Origin: Betaproteobacteria bacterium
Lineage (GTDB): Bacteria > Pseudomonadota > Gammaproteobacteria > Burkholderiales > SG8-39
DNA length: 17,520 bases
Assembly (NCBI GenBank): GCA_011391295.1
Contig: JAABQT010000008.1
Location: forward strand, 1-17,520
Reading direction: 5' to 3'
Part shown: piece by piece, positions 5,361 to 10,947 of the stretch
How positions within the stretch are numbered: position 1 is the stretch's first letter
How the letters are laid out: every line of letters begins with the position of its first letter
Program-made: the position numbers and the translations under genes
Notes under the pieces: model-generated
What the model was told of the DNA's origin: nothing
Seen by the model: the letters and a program-made list of their open reading frames with translations, nothing else
Database searches by the model: none

Positions 5361-7910
5361 GTGCTGAAACATACGTCATCGGAATTGGAGGGCTTTCTGC
5401 GTAAGCCCCGGTCCGTGAAGAGCGCGGCAAGACGCGGCGTCGCCGAGTCGGCGCTCATTACTTGCGCGCTGATCGCGGCGAACGAGGCGCTTGCGCGCTA
5501 CGGGATTCTGAAGATCCCCAATCCGCCGGCCCTCGCCCTGATCGCGGTGATCTACGCCGGATACAGCGCCGGCCTGCGCGCCGGGCTGCTGAGCGCCGCG
5601 CTCGCGGTGCTCTACGGGCTCTATTTCTTCTCGCCGCCGGGCGCTGCGCTGCAATTTCAGGGCGACGACGCCGCGCGCATGGCGGTTCTCGCGCTCGTCG
5701 CGCCGTTTCTTGCCTGGATGACGGGCGCGCTCAAGAACCGCACCGAACGCGCCGTGCGCTCGGCGCGCGACAGCGAGACGCGCTATCGCACGCTCTCCGA
5801 CCTGTCGTCCGACTGGTACTGGGAGCAGGACGAGAATTTTCGTTTCATGGACATGTCCGGCGACGTAGTGCGCGCCGCCGGGTCTTCGGTGGGCTCGCAC
5901 ATCGGCAAGACGCGCCGGGAGCTTCCCACCCTCGGCGTCTCGGAAGAGGACTGGGCGAGGCAGCGGGCGGTGCTCGAGGCGCACCAGCCGTACCGCGATT
6001 TCGAGTTCCAGCGCGTCAACGAGGCCGGCGAGACGATCTGGATGTCGACGAGCGGCGTGCCAGTCTTTGACGACGCCGGCCGCTTCAAGGGCTATCGCGG
6101 CGTTGCCCGCGACATTACCGAAAGAAAGACAGCAGACGAAGCGATCCGCGAGAGCGAGGCTCGCTTCCGCGGCGCGTTCCAGCTCGGCTTGGTCGGCATG
6201 GCGCTGACCTCGCCGACCAAAGGACTGATCGAGGTGAACGGCCCGCTGTGCAGGATGCTCGGCTACTCGAGGGAGCAGCTGGTCGGCACGACCTGGGTCC
6301 AGCACACGCACCCCGACGACGTTGCGGCGAACCTCGCGCTTCTCGAAAGGGCGCTCGCCGGCGAGACCGATGCCTATGGAATGCAGAAGCGCTTCCTGCG
6401 TGCCGACGGCGACATCGTTCACGCCCAAATCGCCGCGAGCTGCGTGCGAAACCCCGACGGCTCGGCGCGCTACTTTGTCCTCATGGTCGAGGACATCAGC
6501 GAGCGCAAGCGCGCAGAGCAGGCGCTCGCGAGCGCCAAGGAACGGCTGCAGCGCGCGCTGGAGGGCTCTCGTCTCGCGCTTTGGGACGCGGACCTGCGCA
6601 GCGGCGAGGTCTACCAGTCCGAGGGCTGGGCGGAGCTGCTCGGCGGTCCGGTCGTCGAGACGCGCACGACGATCGATGAGCTGACAAAGCTCGTGCATGC
6701 CGAGGACCTCGGCCATGTCGTTCGAGCATCTGGAGAGACCGTCAAAGGGATTCGCGCCGAATACTCCGTCGAGCACCGAGTGCGCGCCCGCACCGGGGAG
6801 TGGAAATGGATCCTGTCCACCGGCACGGTGAGCGAGCGCGATGCGGCCGGGCGGGCCCTGCGCATGACCGGCACCAACCGCGACATCACGGCGCGCAAGC
6901 GCGCCGAGCAGGAATTGCGGGCGAGCGAAGAACGGTATCGGACCTTGGTGGAGGGGTCGATTCAGGGCGTGTACATTCACACAGGCGGCATCATTCAGTT
7001 CGCTAACGCGGCGGCAGCAAGAATCTTTGGTTACGCGAGCCCGGCCGAGCTGGTCGGTCAACATTACAGTGTCCTCGTTCCGTCGCACGAGAGGGCCCGG
7101 CTGGAGGCGAATCGATTGGCCCGGCTACGGGGCGAACCAGTCCCTGAGCGCGTTGAGTCCCAGCGCCTGCGAAAGGACGCCTCCCTGATCTGGACCGAAG
7201 TCTTCGCGTCCGTGGTCTCCTGGCGCAGCGAACCCGCGGTGCTGGTAGCGCACGTCGACATCACCCAGCGCAAAGAGGCTGAGGACAATTTCCGACGGGC
7301 GCTCGCCGAGCTGCGCGAGACTCATGCCAGGCTTCAGAGCGTCAACGAGGAGCTGCGCCGCGAGGTTGCAGAGCGCCAGCGCGCGGAAGAGGAAGTGCGC
7401 CAGCTGTCGCTGACCGACGAGCTCACCGGCTTGCACAACCGGCGCGGATTCTTCCTGTTGGCCGAACAGGAATACCAACTCGCGCGCCGTACCAATATCT
7501 CGTGCACGGTGCTGTTCGTGGATCTGGACGGTCTGAAGCAGGTCAACGACGACCTGGGGCATGACGAAGGCGACGCCATGATCGTTGCCGCGGCGCGCCT
7601 GCTGAAGATGACCTTCCGCGCCACCGATGTCGTCGCGCGCTTGGGCGGGGACGAGTTTGCCATTCTGACCTGGGATGCCGGGAGCAATCCTGACGAGCTC
7701 ATCACCCGCGTGCAAGGCGACGTCGCCAAATTCAATCGGTCGGGCGACCGTCGTTACCAGTTGTCCTTGAGCGTGGGCGGCGTACGCTGCGAGCCCGGGG
7801 TAGGGGTGCTTTTGGAGCATTGGCTGGCACGAGCCGATCAGGCGATGTACGCGGCCAAGTCTGCCAAGAAGGTTTCCGCGGTGGTCGGCCCGACAAAACG
7901 CCGCAGCTGA
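5361..7910 (+). CDS. Membrane-anchored PAS-GGDEF diguanylate cyclase inside cassette 6
   Basis: 849 residues, predicted to make cyclic di-GMP from two GTP. An N-terminal membrane region of about four helices (residues about 28-123, including 'PNPPALALIAVIYAGYSAGL', resembling KdpD/DUF4118-type segments) is followed by four PAS domains (about 140-255, 265-385, 390-512, 520-640; each ends with a 'DIxxRKxAE'-like linker), a coiled coil (640-682) and a GGDEF domain (683-845). The active-site motif GGDEF is intact at 762-766 and the inhibitory RxxD site is present at 753-756 (RATD), so it should be active and product-inhibited. The GTG start at 5361 has no clear Shine-Dalgarno; TTG 5385 and GTG 5415 are alternatives. 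It is far larger than its neighbours and visibly more GC-rich in its first half. It lies between the 5' end of cassette 6 and the remnants of that cassette's own genes. Confidence 0.9.
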   Translation: MLKHTSSELEGFLRKPRSVKSAARRGVAESALITCALIAANEALARYGILKIPNPPALALIAVIYAGYSAGLRAGLLSAALAVLYGLYFFSPPGAALQFQGDDAARMAVLALVAPFLAWMTGALKNRTERAVRSARDSETRYRTLSDLSSDWYWEQDENFRFMDMSGDVVRAAGSSVGSHIGKTRRELPTLGVSEEDWARQRAVLEAHQPYRDFEFQRVNEAGETIWMSTSGVPVFDDAGRFKGYRGVARDITERKTADEAIRESEARFRGAFQLGLVGMALTSPTKGLIEVNGPLCRMLGYSREQLVGTTWVQHTHPDDVAANLALLERALAGETDAYGMQKRFLRADGDIVHAQIAASCVRNPDGSARYFVLMVEDISERKRAEQALASAKERLQRALEGSRLALWDADLRSGEVYQSEGWAELLGGPVVETRTTIDELTKLVHAEDLGHVVRASGETVKGIRAEYSVEHRVRARTGEWKWILSTGTVSERDAAGRALRMTGTNRDITARKRAEQELRASEERYRTLVEGSIQGVYIHTGGIIQFANAAAARIFGYASPAELVGQHYSVLVPSHERARLEANRLARLRGEPVPERVESQRLRKDASLIWTEVFASVVSWRSEPAVLVAHVDITQRKEAEDNFRRALAELRETHARLQSVNEELRREVAERQRAEEEVRQLSLTDELTGLHNRRGFFLLAEQEYQLARRTNISCTVLFVDLDGLKQVNDDLGHDEGDAMIVAAARLLKMTFRATDVVARLGGDEFAILTWDAGSNPDELITRVQGDVAKFNRSGDRRYQLSLSVGGVRCEPGVGVLLEHWLARADQAMYAAKSAKKVSAVVGPTKRRS

Positions 7911-7953
7911 CCGGCGCCCCAACCTGGTTTCGCGCGGCACGAAGTCTTTGCAG

Positions 7954-8148
7954 GCAGCCCCGGCTGTTTGGCGTTTGAGAAGGAGCTACGGGAAGGGCAG
8001 ATGGCGGAAAACGAAACGTATAGCGCTCGTCCGGCTCACGACCGGGCGAATGCGGCTCGCCAAGCTACATGGGTATGAGGCCCACGGGGTCGGAAAGAAG
8101 GAAATCGAGCGCAAAAGCTATTTGCAAGATGACAATGGAACGGCGTAA
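7954..8148 (+). pseudogene. 5'-truncated copy of the cassette-5 gene-a family (cassette 6)
   Basis: From about 7972 the frame reads 'LRRSYGKGRWRKTKRIALVR' and then 'MRLAKLHGYEAHGVGKKEIE', closely matching the C-terminal two thirds of cassette 5 gene a. The family's N-terminal segment of about 25 residues ('MYFEIVGELTHVET') is missing; instead the sequence runs back into the region just after the diguanylate cyclase stop (7910). It ends at a TAA at 8146. Loss of the 5' end suggests that the segment carrying the diguanylate cyclase replaced it. An ATG at 7948 opens the same frame but with an unrelated start. Probably non-functional. Confidence 0.7.
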
Positions 8149-8457
8149 ATCCCCTGCAAAGCGGTTTGTCGTTTGCGTAGAGATAAGTGTTACCCAGCTT
8201 CTCCGGAACTACACAAGACCTATCGCGTATTACCACATGAATGTGCGGCCGAAGATGGCGACATTCGGGTCGAAGACGGGAGCGGCGAGGATTATTTCTG
8301 CGCCGCCGATCGGTTTGTGGAGATTGAAGTGCCACAGACGGTCCGTCGCTCACTACTGCACGCGGCCCAAGCCGAGCGGCATAACAGCGTGATGGACGGC
8401 GACACCGTCCGCTCGCCGCTACGCGCTCCGCGTGGTGCGCGTCGTCACGAACGTTAG
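8129..8457 (+). pseudogene. Frameshifted copy of the cassette-5 gene-b family (cassette 6)
   Basis: An ATG at 8129 (or 8135) starts 'MERRKSPAKRFVVCVE', after which the frame is lost near 8181-8184. The next frame continues 'CYPASPELHKTYRVLPHECA', 'GSGEDYFCAADRFVEIEVPQ' and 'TVRRSLLHAAQAERHN', the same family as cassette 5 gene b. Adding one A in the GAGATAAG run restores a single frame (VENKCYPAS). After the frameshift the ORF has no stop before the attC and runs to a TAG at the R' box. A one-base deletion is the simplest cause; a sequencing error is possible. Confidence 0.7.
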
Positions 8458-8459
8458 AC
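8379..8459 (+). repeat. attC: attC of cassette 6
   Basis: R'' GCATAAC (8379-8385) and R' GTTAGAC (8453-8459), 81 nt, with arms GTGATGGACGGCGAC and GTCGTCAC plus an inner GACGG/CCGTC hairpin. R'' is the exact complement of GTTATGC at 5142-5148, showing that 5143-8453 carries the two ends of one cassette despite its size. Confidence 0.88.
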
Positions 8460-8488
8460 CTCGCAGGCAATTGTCGCTGGACTGCCAG

Positions 8489-8517
8489 TTGCGCTCAGAG
8501 TATATTGTTACTACAAT
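8489..8517 (+). promoter_or_regulatory. Promoter of brnT/brnA, cassette 7
   Basis: TTGCGC (8489-8494), a 17-nt spacer and TACAAT (8512-8517), ending 6 nt before the brnT ATG at 8524: the same -10 and the same placement as in cassettes 3 and 4. ATTGT-TACT-ACAAT, an inverted repeat over the -10, is a candidate BrnA operator. Confidence 0.6.
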
Positions 8518-8523
8518 TTAAGT

Positions 8524-8814
8524 ATGACCTCCTGGGACGAACCCAAACGCCGTAGGAACATCAAGGCGCATGGGCTGGACTTCGAGGGGTCGGAAGCCAT
8601 CTGGGACAACTTCACCGTCTCCCGCGAGGATCTGCGTGAGGACTATGGTGAAAAACGCATGGTTACGTTCGGACTCCTGAATGGTGAAGTGGTCGTCCTA
8701 GTGCACATCGAGCGGGACGAGGACATGCACGTCATCTCTTTACGAAAGGCCGAGAAATATGAAGCGCGCTACTACTTTGAAATCGCCGAAGAGTACTTCC
8801 GCAAAGGCCGTTGA
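8524..8814 (+). CDS. brnT: BrnT family toxin (cassette 7)
   Basis: 96 residues: 'MTSWDEPKRRRNIKAHGLDF', 'EGSEAIWDNFTVSREDLRED', 'YGEKRMVTFGLLNGEVVVLV' and 'DEDMHVISLRKAEKYEARYY'. All BrnT landmarks are present (N-terminal 'WDxxKxxxNxxxHGLDF', central 'YGExRxxTxGxLNG', C-terminal 'HVISLRKA'). A predicted translation-inhibiting ribonuclease. It overlaps brnA by 56 nt and has its own promoter directly upstream. It is most like the cassette 3 BrnT but clearly not a recent duplicate. Confidence 0.92.
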   Translation: MTSWDEPKRRRNIKAHGLDFEGSEAIWDNFTVSREDLREDYGEKRMVTFGLLNGEVVVLVHIERDEDMHVISLRKAEKYEARYYFEIAEEYFRKGR

Positions 8815-9058
8815 TCGGGACAATCCTCCGTGGTCGGAGGAGATGCTTGGCCTGCCGGTCTTGCGTCGCGGCCGAGGGCCACAAAAGGCCCCGACCAAGG
8901 TTCTCACTACTGTACGTCTCGACGCGGACGTGATTGCTTTCTTTCGGGCGCAGGGTTCGGGCTATCAATCGCGCATTAATGAGGCGCTTAAGCGTGTCAA
9001 AGAGCGAGGTCTAACCACCGGCTCAACGGCGACCGCCCGCAAGCGGGCGGCGCGTTAG
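8759..9058 (+). CDS. brnA: BrnA family antitoxin (cassette 7)
   Basis: 99 residues. A basic/Ser-rich N-terminus (MKRATTLKSPKSTSAKAVDR) is followed by 'NPPWSEEMLGLPVLRRGRGP', then the BrnA core 'TKVLTTVRLDADVIAFFRAQ' and 'GSGYQSRINEALKRVKERG'. The natural family end is near 'VKERG'; the last 15 or so residues are translated from the attC, since the stop (TAG 9056-9058) is an internal attC box. The start lies within the 3' end of brnT, implying coupled translation. The role is neutralising BrnT and repressing the pair. Confidence 0.88.
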   Translation: MKRATTLKSPKSTSAKAVDRDNPPWSEEMLGLPVLRRGRGPQKAPTKVLTTVRLDADVIAFFRAQGSGYQSRINEALKRVKERGLTTGSTATARKRAAR

Positions 9059-9072
9059 CCGGGACGTTAGAC
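9009..9072 (+). repeat. attC: attC of cassette 7
   Basis: R'' GTCTAAC (9009-9015) and R' GTTAGAC (9066-9072), 64 nt, the shortest here. Very good hairpin: CGCCCGC-AA-GCGGGCG at the tip, and GGCTCAACG facing CGTTAGCC lower in the stem. R'' complements the cassette start at 8453. Confidence 0.9.
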
Positions 9073-9119
9073 GGCACCAGACGGCACGAACACGATTCGC
9101 GACACCGCCGGAGGAGATC

Positions 9120-9641
9120 ATGTCCAACGAACGCCCATCCCTTGTTGCCCCCTTGTGCCTCATCATCGGCGCACTCCTTGGTTTGGCGGGCAGTTTCGCC
9201 CCTTCAGCCTCGCTGCGAGGGTTGGCGTGGGGAGTCGATGGCACTGCTCTCATAGTCGGGGCGGCCGTGCTTGCAGTCCACTTCATTCGGCACAGACAAG
9301 ACTTCCTCGCCGCAGGCTTTCTAGTCTTCATCGCTGGTCAGGCGTTGGTTGTCTCCGGTTCAGCTATGTCGCTTGAGGCCAGTGGCCCATCATTTGCCGC
9401 AGGTGCGGCGCTGTGGGCCGCAGCGTTGGTACTCATCAGCACACCCAACGTCATGCCCTTGCCCGTCCGCGCGCTCGGGTTCGTCGCCGCATTGCTCTTC
9501 GCAGGCACGGCGCTTCAAGTATTTGCAGGTAGAAGCCTTACGCCGCTATCCGAGCCTCTTCCCTTTTTCGCCTACCCATTTCTGGTACTCACCATGTTCG
9601 GTTGGGCGTGGTGGTGCCTTCGCGCTCCGCCGCACACCTAG
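9120..9641 (+). CDS. Integral membrane protein of unknown function (cassette 8)
   Basis: 173 residues, very hydrophobic, with about six predicted membrane helices at residues 8-26, 38-54, 61-80, 90-106, 115-133 and 149-166. It starts MSNERPSLVAPLCLIIGALL and ends 'FGWAWWCLRAPPHT'. A good Shine-Dalgarno (GGAGGAGA) lies 4-5 nt before the ATG, unlike most genes in this array. I see no catalytic motif and recognise no family. It reads alone in its cassette, with 45 nt between the stop and the attC. Confidence 0.82.
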   Translation: MSNERPSLVAPLCLIIGALLGLAGSFAPSASLRGLAWGVDGTALIVGAAVLAVHFIRHRQDFLAAGFLVFIAGQALVVSGSAMSLEASGPSFAAGAALWAAALVLISTPNVMPLPVRALGFVAALLFAGTALQVFAGRSLTPLSEPLPFFAYPFLVLTMFGWAWWCLRAPPHT

Positions 9642-9686
9642 AATGGCAAGCACACTGCGGCCGCAGCGCCAGAGATCAAGAATGCC

Positions 9687-9758
9687 GTCTAACCCTTCGG
9701 TCAAGCCGACCCGCTCCGGCCTGCGGCCTCCGCGGGAGGCTTACCTCAAACGTTAGAC
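9687..9758 (+). repeat. attC: attC of cassette 8
   Basis: R'' GTCTAAC (9687-9693) and R' GTTAGAC (9752-9758), 72 nt. The tip contains GGCCTGCGGCC and CCGCGGG repeats, and AAGCC faces GGCTT. R'' complements the cassette start at 9066. Confidence 0.88.
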
Positions 9759-9772
9759 GTCACTGGTAAAGC

Positions 9773-10213
9773 ATGCGGCTCTGGACACTCCACCCCAAAT
9801 ACCTGGATCCGCAGGGCCTGGTCGCTTTGTGGCGTGAAGCCCTTTTGGCGCGTGCAGTTCTTCGAGGAGAAACCGCAGGTTATCGCCATCACCCCCAACT
9901 TCTTCGGTTCCAGTTACACGCCGCTCCGAGGTCCGCGATCAACGCCTACCTCAGTTCCGTTTTTCTAGAGGCTGAGTCACGTGGGTACTCCTTCAACCGC
10001 CGGAAAGTTGGGCCGGTTCGAGCGAACGCCCGAATTGAAAGCACTGCGGGACAGCTCCGCTACGAATGGCGGCATCTGATGAGCAAGTTGAGCGCGCGCA
10101 GTCCATCTCTTCATCGGAGGTGGCGCGGCGTGGTCGCGCCGGAATCACATCCCCTGTTCAGCATCAAGCGCGGCGCGGTGGAACCGTGGGAGCGCCGGCA
10201 TGCTGGCGTCTAA
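9773..10213 (+). CDS. Pyrimidine dimer DNA glycosylase (T4 endonuclease V-like), cassette 9
   Basis: 146 residues. The start MRLWTLHPKYLDPQGLVALW followed by 'REALLARAVLRGETAGYRHH' and 'PQLLRF', then 'AINAYLSSVFLEAESRGYSF', matches the Pyr_excise family (T4 endonuclease V-like bacterial proteins). T4 endonuclease V removes UV-induced cyclobutane dimers by N-glycosylase plus AP-lyase chemistry; Glu22 in 'LWREALL' fits the catalytic Glu position. The C-terminal half ('LRYEWRHLMSKLSARSPSLH', 'ESHPLFSIKRGAVEPWER') also fits the family, including the 'HPLF...GxxExWE' end. The length is normal for the family. The TAA stop lies in the attC R'' box. Whether this protein acts on UV dimers is untested. 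Confidence 0.85.
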   Translation: MRLWTLHPKYLDPQGLVALWREALLARAVLRGETAGYRHHPQLLRFQLHAAPRSAINAYLSSVFLEAESRGYSFNRRKVGPVRANARIESTAGQLRYEWRHLMSKLSARSPSLHRRWRGVVAPESHPLFSIKRGAVEPWERRHAGV

Positions 10214-10294
10214 CTCTAGGTGCTGCGGACGGGCCATCAGCAACGCGCGGGTGCGACGGTTTTTGCAGGCCCGCCGTAGACCAAGACGTTAGCC
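10208..10294 (+). repeat. attC: attC of cassette 9
   Basis: R'' GTCTAAC (10208-10214) and R' GTTAGCC (10288-10294), 87 nt. Inner arms include GCTGCGGACGGGCC facing GGCCCGCCGTAG. R'' complements the cassette start at 9752 and contains the stop of the preceding gene. Confidence 0.87.
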
Positions 10295-10300
10295 GCCAAG

Positions 10301-10600
10301 ATGTCTCGTCTCTTCACTCCAAGCAAAGGCGTGCTTATCGCTCTCGCCTTTGCCAGCGCCACCTTGGTTCAGGGTGCGGAGCCGTCCCAAAGGCAGAAAC
10401 ACCTGCTCATCCCGCTGCCCGAACCGCAGATCGAACGCGTTTCTTCTACGCGGTATATCGTCACGTGTCAGTCCGGGCGCAAGGAAATGATCACGCTCGA
10501 GGGCTCACCCGAATCCCGTGACTCCGCGGGCCCCAGGAACCCCTACGTCCTACGCCGCGCGCGAGGACTGTGCTGGCAAGGGACGCACCGGACTAACTGA
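10301..10600 (+). CDS. Small exported protein of unknown function (cassette 10)
   Basis: 99 residues with a signal peptide: MSRLFTPSKG, the hydrophobic run 'VLIALAFASATLV', probable cleavage after 'QGA' (residue about 26). The mature part is about 73 residues with Cys in 'IVTCQSGRK' and 'GLCWQG', which could form a disulfide in the periplasm. I do not recognise a family. The ATG is 12 nt into the cassette and no strong Shine-Dalgarno is present. The stop is a TGA directly after the GACTAAC R''-like box. This is the most distal cassette, beside a MITE-like insertion. Confidence 0.72.
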   Translation: MSRLFTPSKGVLIALAFASATLVQGAEPSQRQKHLLIPLPEPQIERVSSTRYIVTCQSGRKEMITLEGSPESRDSAGPRNPYVLRRARGLCWQGTHRTN

Positions 10601-10621
10601 CCATGGCAGAGCGAGCGTGAG
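10591..10621 (+). repeat. attC: Truncated attC of cassette 10
   Basis: GACTAAC (10591-10597) fits R'' (expected GGCTAAC from the cassette start GTTAGCC, one mismatch). No R' box follows: the sequence meets the inverted-repeat element at 10622, and no GTTRRRY site is found just beyond it. The attC therefore appears cut short, which would make this cassette unable to excise. Confidence 0.5.
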
Positions 10622-10840
10622 CGGCCGGGGAGATAGGTAACAGAAACGTCGGGAGAGATGGGTTACAGATTTCCATGTCCTTCTGCTGCACGGATTCGGC
10701 AGGGCGAATCGGCGACGGAGCGTAGCGCAGTCGTCGATTCGCGCTATCTTTCCAACACAACGAAAAGGAGAACAGATCCACGGACAGCAAATTCTGTAAC
10801 CCATCTCTCCCGACGTTTCTGTTACCTATCTCCCCGGCCG
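10622..10840. mobile_element. 219-bp MITE-like element with 48-bp perfect terminal inverted repeats
   Basis: 10622-10669 and 10793-10840 are perfect inverted copies (48 of 48). Each arm holds two imperfect tandem units of the form TGTxACCxATCTCxCC, which resemble, from memory, IS481-type ends. The 123-bp interior has no transposase gene but a second inverted repeat (10705-10716 with 10730-10741, one mismatch). I see no target-site duplication. It fits a non-autonomous miniature element, and could also act as a strong hairpin at the end of the array transcript. Confidence 0.75.
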
Positions 10841-10947
10841 GTCAGTGGAAGCCCGTGCGCGCAAGCTGTGCAACATTTTCTCTGGGTCAGGATAAGTGTG
10901 CAATCCTCCGATTCCGGTCTGCTCCCGGTCCCCCTTCTGGCCAAACC

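Larger units (their letters stand above)
1921..10621 (+). mobile_element. Chromosomal integron cassette array, ten cassettes
   Basis: Cassette limits, from G/TT cut sites: 1) 1921-2761; 2) 2762-3260; 3) 3261-3892; 4) 3893-4554; 5) 4555-5142; 6) 5143-8453; 7) 8454-9066; 8) 9067-9752; 9) 9753-10288; 10) 10289 to about 10621 (truncated). For cassettes 1-9 the first seven bases of the junction (GTTxxxx) are the exact reverse complement of the R'' box of that cassette's own attC, as expected of units that circularised. Genes all read away from attI. attC sites are 64-93 nt and unlike one another, so this is a mixed collection rather than a uniform superintegron. All cassettes except 6 are short, with one or two small genes. 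Confidence 0.93.

Noticed and set aside
5376..7088. 570-residue minus-strand ORF
   Set aside because: Antisense shadow of the PAS domains of the diguanylate cyclase gene.
9054..9060. GTTAGCC as the boundary of cassettes 7 and 8
   Set aside because: It pairs with GGCTCAAC inside the attC 7 stem. The next attC starts with GTCTAAC, which complements GTTAGAC at 9066, so 9066 is the true cut site.
2681..10294. attC repeats as a CRISPR array
   Set aside because: The recurring boxes are 7-nt attC core sites bounding genes of 0.5-3.3 kb, not short regular repeats with spacers.
10610..10850. Target-site duplication around the inverted-repeat element
   Set aside because: Flanking bases (TGAG on the left, GTCA on the right) do not match; no duplication can be claimed.
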